Shown one piece after another: positions 13,656-20,447 of a stretch of 20,447 nt of DNA. Position 1 is the stretch's first letter; every line of letters starts with the position of its first letter. The DNA is from CAYLOC01 sp964385195 (GTDB lineage Bacteria > Actinomycetota > Actinomycetes > Propionibacteriales > Nocardioidaceae): assembly GCA_964385195.1 (NCBI GenBank), contig CAYLOC010000036.1:1-20447 (forward strand). The letters run 5' to 3'. The notes under the pieces are model-generated. The model saw only the letters and a list, made by a program, of their open reading frames with translations, was not told where the DNA came from and ran no database searches. Position numbers and translations under genes: made by a program.

Positions 13656-14754
13656 CGGACTTCTGGCAGTACTGGTGGTACTCGGCCTCGTTCTTCTTGT
13701 GCTGCTGGTAGGTGGTGGCGAACTTGGTCTCGCCGGTACGGAGGTTGACGGTCACGAAGTACAGCCAGTCGCCCTTGGCCGGGTGCAGCGCCGCCGCCAG
13801 CGCCTTCGCCCCCGGTGAGTCGATCGGAGTCGGCGGCAGTCCCTTGCGGGTATAGGTGTTGTACGGCGAGTCCAGCTTGCGGAGCTTGCTGGAGGTCGTG
13901 ACGGTGCCGCGCTTCTTCACCGCGTAGTGCAAGGTGGAGTCCATCTGCAGCGGCATGCCCTTCTCGAGCCGGTTGTAGACGACGCGAGCGACCTTGGGCA
14001 TGTCCTTGACCCGGCTCGCCTCGGCCTGCACGAGGCTGGCGACGGTCACCAGCTCCTCGGGGCTTTGGTGCCGGTCCTGGGAGACCTCTTGTAAGTGGAG
14101 GCGCTTGGCCTCCGCGCGGAACTTGGCCGTCATCGACTGCAGCAGCCCCTCCGCCGTGGCCCCTGGCGGCACGTTGTAGGTCGCGGGGAACAGGTACCCC
14201 TCGGGGTCGCCGTGCGCGTACGCCGGCAGGTCCAGGTCTTTGACGTCGTGCAGCGCAGCCTTGAAGTCGGCGGGTTTCAGCGGGGTCTTGTCGGCCAGGA
14301 TCGCGACGGTCTCCGAGACCCACTTGCCCTCGGGGATCGTCACCGTCTTCGACACCCGTGACTCCGGCTTGAGCAGCAGCGCCAACGCGCTCTTGGCCGA
14401 CATGTGCTTGCGCAGCCGGTAGTAGCCGGTCTCGATGCCGCGGGAGTCAGGGTCGTCCCGCGCAGCGTCGGTGAACGCCTCCTGGCTCTTCACCACACCC
14501 GCTGCCACCAGCGTCGCGCCGATGTCGGTCGCGGAGTCGCCCTTGTGCACGGCCACCAGGACGTGTCCGGACCCCTTCCCCTGGTAGTCCGGCGGGCCGG
14601 ACAGCGCCCCCTCGATGAAGTCCACGCCCTTGACGTAGACGAACACCCCGACCGCGACGACGATCGCCACCGCGACCAGCACCGCGAGGCAGCTGCGCCC
14701 CCGCCGCGGACGGGGGTTCTCCGTGCCGAGGGAGTCGATACCCAGTTGGCTCAC
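13645..14754 (-). CDS. mltG: Endolytic transglycosylase MltG (YceG)
   Basis: Cleaves nascent glycan strands near the membrane and is thought to set their ends. A short basic N-terminus leads to one membrane segment at about 22-42 (CLAVLVAVAIVVAVGVFVYV), then a LysM-like region (VHKGDSATDIGATLVAAGVV) and the YceG domain, with PEGYLFPATY at 184-193, ASLVQAEAS with catalytic Glu245, and VARVVYNRLEKGMPLQMDST. The end holds SPYNTYTRKGLPPTPIDSPG. Length 369 aa is normal. The start is a GTG at 14754 that overlaps the ruvX stop by four bases. The alaS-ruvX-mltG-aroE order is standard in actinobacteria. Confidence 0.96.
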   Translation of the reverse strand: MSQLGIDSLGTENPRPRRGRSCLAVLVAVAIVVAVGVFVYVKGVDFIEGALSGPPDYQGKGSGHVLVAVHKGDSATDIGATLVAAGVVKSQEAFTDAARDDPDSRGIETGYYRLRKHMSAKSALALLLKPESRVSKTVTIPEGKWVSETVAILADKTPLKPADFKAALHDVKDLDLPAYAHGDPEGYLFPATYNVPPGATAEGLLQSMTAKFRAEAKRLHLQEVSQDRHQSPEELVTVASLVQAEASRVKDMPKVARVVYNRLEKGMPLQMDSTLHYAVKKRGTVTTSSKLRKLDSPYNTYTRKGLPPTPIDSPGAKALAAALHPAKGDWLYFVTVNLRTGETKFATTYQQHKKNEAEYHQYCQKSDEC

Positions 14755-15236
14755 TGTCTCAGCTCCGGTTCCAGTCCGGCCGGTCGCCCGGTCCTGCGCT
14801 CGGTGTCGATCGCATGCTGCAAGATCACGACGGCGGCGGCCTGGTCGACCACCTGCCGGCGTCGTGTCCCCTTCACCCCGCGAGAGGCCAGTGTCCGCTC
14901 CGCACTGACCGTCGTCAACCGCTCGTCGACCAAGCGGACCGACGTTTCCAGACCCGCAGCCGCGAGCGCGGTGACGAGCTCGTGGGCGAACGCGGTCGCC
15001 TTCGTCACCGCCTGGCCCGCGCGGCCGGCCAGCGTGGTGGGCCGGCCGACGACGACCCCGACCGCACCGCGCTCACGAACCAGCTGCACGATCCGGTCGA
15101 TGTCTCCCGCGCCCCGCCGTACCGTCTCCACCGGGCTCGCCAGGACCAGGTCCGGGTCACAGGCCGCCACGCCGACTCGCACGTCGCCGACGTCGACACC
15201 GAGTCGGACGCCGCGCTGCGGTGGGGGGTTCTCCAT
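14751..15236 (-). CDS. ruvX: Holliday junction resolvase-like / pre-16S rRNA nuclease RuvX (YqgF)
   Basis: RNase H-fold protein of the YqgF family, linked to 16S rRNA 5' maturation and, in mycobacteria, to Holliday junction resolution. Acidic residues are in place: Asp15 in LGVDVGDVRVGVA, Glu105 in LVDERLTTVSAERTL and Asp131 in VVDQAAAVVILQ. VVGRPTTLAGRAGQ corresponds to the family's VGLP loop. From the ATG at 15236 it is 161 aa; the frame is open far upstream into alaS, but only this part is RuvX-like. It begins eight bases after the alaS stop and overlaps mltG by four bases. Confidence 0.95.
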   Translation of the reverse strand: MENPPPQRGVRLGVDVGDVRVGVAACDPDLVLASPVETVRRGAGDIDRIVQLVRERGAVGVVVGRPTTLAGRAGQAVTKATAFAHELVTALAAAGLETSVRLVDERLTTVSAERTLASRGVKGTRRRQVVDQAAAVVILQHAIDTERRTGRPAGLEPELRQ

Positions 15237-15244
15237 GCCCTCGC

Positions 15245-17920
15245 TCAATGCCGGGTCACGTGCTCGGCGATGGCGTGCTCGACCGCCGCTACGGCCGCAG
15301 GGGCTTGCGTCGCGTCGGTGCCGCCGCCCTGGGCGACGTCGGCCTTGCCGCCGCCACCACCGCCGAGCACCTGCGCGGCCGCCTTGACCAGATCCCCAGC
15401 CGCCAAGCCCCAGTCGCGGGCGTGGTTGTTCACCGCGACCACGACCGACGGCTTGCCGTCGGCGGAGCCCACGACTGCCACCACGGTCGGGTCCGCGTCG
15501 CTCATCCGGCCCCGTACGTCGAGGGCGAGCGTGCGCACATCCCCAGCGGCAGCGCCGTCGGCCACGTGGCCGACGAAGTGGACCCCGAACACGTTCGTCG
15601 CGCCCGCGGCCAGCTCCCCCGCCGCGGACAGCAGCGCCTGGGTACGGATCCGCTCGATCTGCCGCTCGGCGGCGCGGAGCCGTTCCACGATGTCGTGCAC
15701 CCGCTGCGGCAGCTCCTCCGCCCGCACCTTCAGCGCCTCGGTCAGCTGCGCGACCAGCACGTGCTCCCGCGCGAGGAACCGGTAGGCGTCGGCCCCGACC
15801 AGCGCCTCCACCCGGCGTACCCCGGAGCCGATCGAGGACTCCCCGAGCAGCTTGACCACCCCGAGCTGACCGGACCGGCCGGCGTGCGTGCCGCCGCACA
15901 GCTCCCGGGCCCAGTCGCCGACGGAGATGACGCGGACCTCGTCGCCGTACTTCTCCCCGAACAGGGCCATCGCGCCGAGCTGCTGCGCCTCCCGCTGGCT
16001 CATCACGTCTGCCTGCACCCCGAGGTCGGCCAGGACCAGCTCGTTGACGCGCTCCTCCACATCGGCGAGCACCGACTCCGACACCGCCCCGGTGGCGGAG
16101 AAGTCGAACCGGAACCGGCCCGGGGAGTTCTCGCTCCCGGCCTGGGTGGCGGTCTCGCCCAACGCCTCCCGGAACGCCTTGTGCACCATATGGGTGGCGG
16201 TGTGCGACCGGCTGATCGACCGTCGCCGCTCCACGTCCACCAGCGCGTGCGCGGCCGTTCCGACGGTCACCTCCCCGCCGGTGACCTTCGCGGTGTGCAC
16301 GATGACGCCGCTCGTGGGCGCCTGCACGTCCAGGACCTCGACGCGCGCACCGTTGGCGAGCTCGACGGTGCCCTGGTCCGCGAGCTGCCCGCCGCCCTCG
16401 GCGTAGAACGGCGTACGGTCCAGCACGAGCTCGAACGTCTGGCCCTCCCCGACCTGGTCCACGAGCCCGCGCTCAGTGATAAGGCCGGTCACCGAGCCGT
16501 CGGTGACCACCTCGTCGTACCCGGTGAAGTGCACCGCAGTGCCCATCCGGTCTGCCACCTGCCGGTACGCCGACGTGTCGGTGTGTCCGCCCTTCTTGCC
16601 CTGGGCGTCGGCCTTGGCCCGGGCCCGCTGCTCGCTCATCAGCCGCCGGAACCCGACCTCGTCGACGGACAGTCCCTGCTCCGCCGCCATCTCCAGGGTC
16701 AGGTCGATGGGGAAGCCGTAGGTGTCGTGCAGCTGGAAGGCCTCGGCGCCGGAGAGGGTGCGCTCGGTGCGCTGTCGTGCCTCCCGCGCGGCGGTGTCGA
16801 AGATCTGGGTGCCCTTGGACAGGGTCTGCCGGAACGCCTCTTCCTCGGCGTACGCGATCTGGCTGATCCGGCCGAAGTTCGCGGTGAGCTCCGCATAGGA
16901 CTGGCTCATCCGCTCCAGGCTGACCGGCAGCAGGTGTGGCAGGGCTGCCTCGTGGACACCGAGGAGCCGCATCGAGCGCACCGCCCGGCGCAGCAACCGC
17001 CGCAGGACGTAGCCGCGGCCCTCGTTGCCCGGCGTCACCCCGTCGTTGATCAGCATCAGGGCGCACCGGACGTGGTCGGCGACGACGCGGAGCCGGACGT
17101 CGTTCTCATGGTTCGCGCCGTAGGAGGTGCCCGCCATCTCCGCCGCGGTGGAGAGCACCGGGTAGACCTCGTCGATCTCGTAGATGCTGCCCTTGCCCTG
17201 GAGCAGCATCGCCATCCGCTCCAGGCCCATCCCCGTGTCGATGTTCTTCGCCGGCAGGTCACCGAGGATGGGATAGTCATCCCCCGGTCCCTCGCCGCGT
17301 TCGTACTGCATGAACACCAGGTTCCAGAATTCCATGTACCGGTCGCCGGCCTTGGTGATGTCCCCTTCGGGACCGTGCTCCGGGCCACGGTCGAGGAAGA
17401 TCTCCGAGTCCGGCCCGCACGGGCCGGGCACACCCATGTCCCAGTAGTTCTCCTCCTTGCCGAGGCGGTGGATCCGCTCATCGGGGAGGCCGGCCACCTT
17501 CTTCCACAGCGCGACCGACTCGTCGTCGTCGACGTACACCGACACGTGCAGCGACGACTCCGACAGGCCGAAACCGCCGTCGGCCACCGGCTTGGTGACC
17601 AGGTCCCAGGCGTACTCCATCGCGCCTGCCTTGAAGTAGTCCCCGAAGGAGAAGTTGCCGCACATCTGGAAGAACGTGCCGTGCCCGTCGGTCCAGCCGA
17701 CCTCGTCGATGTCGGTGGTGCGCACACACTTCTGCACGCTCGTCGCGCGCCGGTACGGCGGCGGCTCCTGGCCGAGGAAGTACGGCTTGAACGGCACCAT
17801 GCCCGCGCCGACGAACAGCAGCGTCGGGTCTTCCAGGATCAGCGACGTGCTGGGTACGACGGTGTGATCCCTGGCCCGGAAATGCTCCAGGAAGCGTCGC
17901 CGGATCTCAGCGGTCTCCAT
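15245..17920 (-). CDS. alaS: Alanyl-tRNA synthetase
   Basis: Class II synthetase that charges tRNA-Ala and hydrolyses mischarged Ser/Gly-tRNA. The N-terminal catalytic core begins METAEIRRRFLEHFRARDH and includes GTFFQMCGNFSFGDYFK (81-97), GPCGPDSEIF (166-175) and NIDTGMGLERM (226-236). The editing domain has the zinc ligands His573 and His577 (HTATH) and Cys675 and His679 (CGGTH). The C-terminal DHHA1-like region ends in a glycine-rich stretch, LGGGGGGKADVAQGGG. At 891 aa it is full length. GGAGGAG about ten bases upstream supports the ATG at 17920, which overlaps the preceding small gene by 14 bases. I see no T-box leader. Confidence 0.98.
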   Translation of the reverse strand: METAEIRRRFLEHFRARDHTVVPSTSLILEDPTLLFVGAGMVPFKPYFLGQEPPPYRRATSVQKCVRTTDIDEVGWTDGHGTFFQMCGNFSFGDYFKAGAMEYAWDLVTKPVADGGFGLSESSLHVSVYVDDDESVALWKKVAGLPDERIHRLGKEENYWDMGVPGPCGPDSEIFLDRGPEHGPEGDITKAGDRYMEFWNLVFMQYERGEGPGDDYPILGDLPAKNIDTGMGLERMAMLLQGKGSIYEIDEVYPVLSTAAEMAGTSYGANHENDVRLRVVADHVRCALMLINDGVTPGNEGRGYVLRRLLRRAVRSMRLLGVHEAALPHLLPVSLERMSQSYAELTANFGRISQIAYAEEEAFRQTLSKGTQIFDTAAREARQRTERTLSGAEAFQLHDTYGFPIDLTLEMAAEQGLSVDEVGFRRLMSEQRARAKADAQGKKGGHTDTSAYRQVADRMGTAVHFTGYDEVVTDGSVTGLITERGLVDQVGEGQTFELVLDRTPFYAEGGGQLADQGTVELANGARVEVLDVQAPTSGVIVHTAKVTGGEVTVGTAAHALVDVERRRSISRSHTATHMVHKAFREALGETATQAGSENSPGRFRFDFSATGAVSESVLADVEERVNELVLADLGVQADVMSQREAQQLGAMALFGEKYGDEVRVISVGDWARELCGGTHAGRSGQLGVVKLLGESSIGSGVRRVEALVGADAYRFLAREHVLVAQLTEALKVRAEELPQRVHDIVERLRAAERQIERIRTQALLSAAGELAAGATNVFGVHFVGHVADGAAAGDVRTLALDVRGRMSDADPTVVAVVGSADGKPSVVVAVNNHARDWGLAAGDLVKAAAQVLGGGGGGKADVAQGGGTDATQAPAAVAAVEHAIAEHVTRH

Positions 17921-18182
17921 CGGTGCTGTGCTCCTCCGCGTGTCGGTGGGCTTCGATCATCCGGGTGCCTGGCGCGTCCAGGCGCAGCCGTCCGCGAAGC
18001 TGTGCTTCACCCTCCGCCATCCCTGTTTGGACCTCATCGGCGAACATCCGCAGGCCGACGCCCAGCGCCGCCATCCGGCCGGCGATCCCGTCGGGGGTCA
18101 GGTGGTAGAGCAGGCGCTTGGCCCGCACGACGCCGTACACGCCCGAGGCGGCCCCGGCGGCGAACCACACCACCCGGCTCAT
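17907..18182 (-). CDS. Small conserved actinobacterial protein upstream of alaS (DUF6167-like)
   Basis: A 91-aa protein starting MSRVVWFAAGAASGVYGVVRAKR, with a short hydrophobic, glycine-rich N-terminal segment that could be one membrane helix or an amphipathic anchor. It is followed by LTPDGIAGRMAALGVGLRMFADEV and an acidic, charged tail. Position, size and N-terminus fit the DUF6167-type proteins commonly found just before alaS in actinobacteria; the family label is from memory of that context. Function unknown. It overlaps the upstream gene by four bases and alaS by 14, so its translation is probably tied to both. Confidence 0.8.
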   Translation of the reverse strand: MSRVVWFAAGAASGVYGVVRAKRLLYHLTPDGIAGRMAALGVGLRMFADEVQTGMAEGEAQLRGRLRLDAPGTRMIEAHRHAEEHSTDGDR

Positions 18183-18774
18183 GGCCGTCCCCGCACCGGC
18201 CGGTGCATCCGTTGCTGGCGTCGGCGCGTCTTGTACTGCCGGCGCATCTCCTTGCGGACCGCATAGGCCATCCGCATCCGGGAGTCCTCGCCGAGCGCTC
18301 GGCGTACGCCGTGGGCGAACGCGGCGGCTTTCACCACACCGTCGGACAGCGTCACCGCCACCACCCGCGACGGCGCCGGGGCCGGCTCCCGCATCTTCGT
18401 GATCACCGGCACCGTGGGCGCGGACGGGGCTGCGGACGGGGCCGCGGGCTTTCGCGGAGGAGCGGGCCTGGGGATCGTCGCCAGCGGCTGGGGGCGGTCC
18501 ACCTGTTCGGTGAGGCGGCGCAGCCNNNNNNNNNNNNNNNNNNNNNNNNNNNNNNNNNNNNNNNNNNNNNNNNNNNNNNNNNNNNNNNNNNNNNNNNNNN
18601 NNNNNNNNNNNNNNNNNNNNNNNNNGGGATCGTCGCCAGCGGCTGGGGGCGGTCCACCTGTTCGGTGAGGCGGCGCAGCCGGCTCCGCAGGCTCAGCACC
18701 AGCCCGGTCAGCGTCCCCACGGCCACCAGCAGGACGGCAGCCGCTACGACAGCGAAGAGCAGCGGTGTCGACAC
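18179..18774 (-). CDS. Membrane-anchored conserved protein (DUF948-like), split by scaffold gap
   Basis: As written, 100 Ns interrupt this gene and the halves are in different frames. Identical 55-bp sequences flank the Ns; removing one copy plus the Ns (155 bp) leaves 441 bp, an exact 146-codon frame plus stop. The rebuilt protein starts with a membrane helix (STPLLFAVVAAAVLLVAVGT, residues 2-21), then a short charged stretch, a Pro/Ala-rich linker, the segment VVAVTLSDGVVKAAAFAHGVRRALG and a very basic end (KEMRRQYKTRRRQQR). Position before the DUF6167-like gene and alaS, and the VVKAAAF segment, resemble DUF948 proteins of actinobacteria; function unknown. The GTG at 18774 is supported by AAGGAGG nine bases upstream. 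Not a real pseudogene. Confidence 0.8.
18471..18680. other. 100-N scaffold gap with identical 55-bp flanks (assembly artefact)
   Basis: Ns occupy 18526-18625. The 55 bp before (18471-18525) and after (18626-18680) are identical. Exactly 100 Ns is the conventional filler for a gap of unknown size, and a 55-bp shared end is what two contigs from a k=55 de Bruijn assembly would show. The true sequence most likely has one copy and no gap. Confidence 0.9.
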
Positions 18775-18783
18775 GGCGGCGAA

Positions 18784-18790
18784 CCTCCTT
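18784..18790 (-). promoter_or_regulatory. Shine-Dalgarno site of the gap-split gene
   Basis: AAGGAGG on the minus strand, nine bases before the GTG at 18774. It fixes the start of the membrane-anchored protein and excludes the longer open frame that begins at 18862 in another frame. Confidence 0.7.
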
Positions 18791-18830
18791 CACGTCCGGG
18801 GGTGGGGTAACGCGGTCGGTCTGACACGCC

Positions 18831-18836
18831 ACCCTA
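18831..18836 (-). promoter_or_regulatory. Candidate -10 box of the alaS operon
   Basis: TAGGGT on the minus strand fits TANNNT and would give a leader of about 50 nt ahead of the small membrane gene, alaS and followers. The -35 region would fall in the edge of the 23-bp hairpin and shows no clear TTGACA. Suggestive only. Confidence 0.35.
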
Positions 18837-18852
18837 CCGTGGCCCCACACCC

Positions 18853-18922
18853 GACCGGACACCTCCGCCCCACCGAATCCGCGGCCAAATCGCAGAAAAC
18901 GGTGGGGCGGAGGTGTCCGGTC
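18853..18922 (-). terminator. 23-bp perfect hairpin downstream of rarA
   Basis: Arms 18853-18875 and 18900-18922 are exact reverse complements around a 24-nt loop, starting six bases past the rarA stop. A stem this long and GC-rich, immediately after a stop and before the next promoter, fits a rarA terminator, though there is no U-tract after it on the minus strand. Confidence 0.7.
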
Positions 18923-18928
18923 AGGGGT

Positions 18929-20290
18929 CTAGGAGTCGAGGATCTCCTGGATCCGCCGGAGCCGTTCGGCGTAGTCTGCCTCCGCGCCGCGGCCGGTGGG
19001 CCGGTAGTAGACACGGTCCGCGATGGCGTCGGGGGCGTGCCGCTGTGGTGCGACGCCGCGCGGGTCGTCGTGCGCGTAGAGATATCCCGCGCCGTGGCCA
19101 AGCGTCGACGCGCCACCGTAGTGCGCATCGCGCAGATGCGCCGGGACCGGGCCGATGCGGCCCTCGCGTACGTCGGCGGCAGCGGAGTCGATGGCGGTGA
19201 TCACCGCGTTGGACTTCGGTGCGAGCGCGAGGGCGATCACCGCCTGGGCCAGGTTCAGCCGGGCTTCCGGCAGGCCCACGAGCTGCACCGCCTGGGCGGC
19301 AGCCACGGCGGTCTGCAACGCCGTGGGGTCGGCCAGACCGATGTCCTCGCTGGCCAGGATCACCAGGCGACGGGCGACGAAGCGGGGGTCCTCCCCCGCC
19401 GTCACCATGCGCGCGAGGTAGTGCAGGGCGGCGTCGACATCGCTGCCGCGGATCGACTTGATGAACGCGCTGATCACGTCGTAGTGCTGGTCGCCGTCCC
19501 GGTCATAACGCACGGCGGCCCGGTCGACCGAGCGCGTCAGCGTCTCCACGTCGATGCTGCCGGCGTCGCTGTCCCGGGCTGCTCCGGCTGCGGACTCGAC
19601 GTAGGTCAACGCCCGGCGAGCATCCCCGCCGGCCAACCGGACCAGCATGTCCATCGCGGCGTCCTCGATGCCGACCCTGCCCTCCAGTCCGCGCTCGTCG
19701 GTGAGCGCCCGTCGTACGACGGTGCGGATGTCGTCGTCGGTGAGCGGCTCCAGTGTCAGCAGCAGGGATCGGGACAACAGCGGTGAGATGACCGAAAAGT
19801 AAGGGTTCTCCGTGGTCGCCGCGACCAGTGTCACCCACCTGTTCTCGACGCCGGGCAGCAACGCGTCCTGCTGCGCCTTGCTGAACCGGTGCACCTCGTC
19901 GACGAACAGCACGGTGTCGGTGCCGTCACGCACCAGTTGCTGCCGGGCGCCGTCGATGGCGGCGCGGACCTCCTTCACCCCGGAGGCCACGGCGGACAGC
20001 TCGACGAACCGCTTGCCGGACTGGTGCGACACGATGGCAGCGATCGTCGTCTTGCCGGTGCCCGGTGGCCCCCACAGCAGCAACGCGGTGGACTCACCCG
20101 TCTCCACCAGTCGGCGCAGCGGTGACCCGGGTTCTTTCAGGGCTGGTTGCCCGACCAGGTCATCAAGGGTACGTGGCCGCATGCGTACGGCGAGGGGTGC
20201 GGAGCGGTGGTCGGCGTCACTGAGGCTCCCCCGCCCGCGCGGGGCCGGCGTCCCCATGTCGAACAGCGCCTGGTCCTCCACCTGAGCCAC
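18929..20290 (-). CDS. rarA: Replication-associated recombination protein A (RarA/MgsA AAA+ ATPase)
   Basis: AAA+ ATPase of the RarA/Mgs1/WRNIP1 family, acting at stalled replication forks. LAVRMRPRTLDDLVGQ leads to Walker A GPPGTGKT at 74-81, Walker B LFVDEVHRF at 128-136 and the sensor segment VAATTENPYFSVISPLLSR. The C-terminal half carries the family hallmarks SAFIKSIRGSDVDAALHYLARM, RRLVILASEDIGLADP and RDAHYGGA, which separate it from clamp loaders and RuvB. Length 453 aa. The start is uncertain: GTG 20290 gives the longest form, but TAGAGT at its edge is a possible -10 that would make GTG 20281 (VEDQALFD) a leaderless start matching usual RarA N-termini. It is flanked by hairpins on both sides, so it is probably monocistronic. 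Confidence 0.96.
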   Translation of the reverse strand: MAQVEDQALFDMGTPAPRGRGSLSDADHRSAPLAVRMRPRTLDDLVGQPALKEPGSPLRRLVETGESTALLLWGPPGTGKTTIAAIVSHQSGKRFVELSAVASGVKEVRAAIDGARQQLVRDGTDTVLFVDEVHRFSKAQQDALLPGVENRWVTLVAATTENPYFSVISPLLSRSLLLTLEPLTDDDIRTVVRRALTDERGLEGRVGIEDAAMDMLVRLAGGDARRALTYVESAAGAARDSDAGSIDVETLTRSVDRAAVRYDRDGDQHYDVISAFIKSIRGSDVDAALHYLARMVTAGEDPRFVARRLVILASEDIGLADPTALQTAVAAAQAVQLVGLPEARLNLAQAVIALALAPKSNAVITAIDSAAADVREGRIGPVPAHLRDAHYGGASTLGHGAGYLYAHDDPRGVAPQRHAPDAIADRVYYRPTGRGAEADYAERLRRIQEILDS

Positions 20291-20394
20291 TCTACGTGTG
20301 GCGGCCGCAGCTCTGCCTTCCCTGGTCCGACGGAAGGCGAACGGTCACCGCCGTACCCCGGGTCGGCGAGGCAGACTCACCGTTGCCGAGGCAA

Positions 20395-20438
20395 GTTTGC
20401 CTTGTAGACGGGGCGTTTGCCCCGTCTACAAGGCAAAC
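20395..20438. terminator. 20-bp perfect hairpin at right edge
   Basis: Arms 20395-20414 and 20419-20438 are exact reverse complements around the 4-nt loop GTTT. This would be an extremely stable stem in RNA from either strand. It probably ends the gene beyond the window and insulates rarA. The flank CAAGTTTGCC also occurs in the reverse complement of the third 22-bp unit (1763-1784). The remaining 20291-20394 shows nothing I can assign. Confidence 0.7.
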
Positions 20439-20447
20439 GCAGCGAGC

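Noticed and set aside
18471..18680. Biological 55-bp direct repeat around the gap
   Set aside because: Exact 100-N filler, identical flanks and restored reading frame after collapse point to overlapping contig ends.
18179..18774. Frameshifted pseudogene
   Set aside because: The frame change equals the 155-bp artefact; the collapsed sequence is intact.
18775..18928. T-box or riboswitch upstream of the alaS operon
   Set aside because: No T-box sequence or specifier-type stems seen; the region holds only the rarA hairpin, a -10-like box and a Shine-Dalgarno site.
15221..19786. 1521-codon open frame on the plus strand
   Set aside because: It runs antisense to alaS and three other real genes, reads through the N-gap, is dominated by Arg/Gly/His/Pro, and has no recognisable domain. 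Long antisense frames are a by-product of high GC.
1..20447. tRNA or rRNA genes
   Set aside because: No TTCGA-type T-loops in a cloverleaf context or rRNA-like stretches were seen by eye in the intergenic regions.

Overview
The window is very GC-rich and every gene I can support lies on the minus strand. Transcription therefore runs from high to low coordinates. GTG starts are common, Shine-Dalgarno sites are GGAGG-type and 4-nt ATGA/GTGA overlaps are frequent. The gene order, alaS, ruvX, mltG, aroE, prepilin peptidase, aroC, aroK, aroB, aroQ, efp, nusB, pyrR, pyrB, is the classic chromosomal order of Actinobacteria such as Streptomyces and mycobacteria. I infer a high-GC actinomycete chromosome. 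Nothing in the window fixes the genus.

Layout in transcription order. rarA (18929-20290) stands alone between two hairpins. A small membrane-anchored protein (18179-18774, broken by a 100-N scaffold gap), a second small conserved protein, alaS, ruvX, mltG and aroE follow as one overlapping operon, then a prepilin peptidase gene. Next comes a four-gene module: a LacI-type repressor and a CUT2 sugar ABC transporter (ATPase, permease, lipoprotein binding protein). The shikimate block aroC-aroK-aroB-aroQ, the efp-nusB pair, an L,D-transpeptidase lipoprotein and finally pyrR-pyrB complete the window. Six codons of the next pyrimidine-operon gene remain at the left edge.

How the genes work together. 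aroB, aroQ, aroE, aroK and aroC cover five of the seven shikimate steps, from 3-dehydroquinate formation to chorismate; DAHP synthase and EPSP synthase are not here. mltG and the L,D-transpeptidase act on peptidoglycan. alaS, efp, nusB, ruvX and rarA serve translation, transcription and DNA/RNA maintenance. PyrR controls pyrB and following genes, and its leader carries a sequence matching the PyrR RNA-binding consensus.

The most notable structures are not genes. (1) Two identical 71-bp direct repeats (7810-7880 and 11932-12002) bound the transporter module exactly, splitting the prepilin peptidase-aroC neighbourhood; this looks like a module gained by recombination between repeats. (2) Five 22-bp repeats, three in one orientation and two in the other (1719-1842), sit between the L,D-transpeptidase stop and the pyrR promoter. 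(3) The N-gap is flanked by the same 55 bp on both sides; collapsing them restores a 146-codon reading frame, so the gap is an assembly artefact. (4) A perfect 14-bp LacI-type palindrome overlaps the start codon of the repressor gene. I found no CRISPR array, tRNA, rRNA, transposase, phage gene or defence system. I do not see a convincing undescribed multi-gene system; the repeat-bounded transporter module and the 22-bp array are the best leads.
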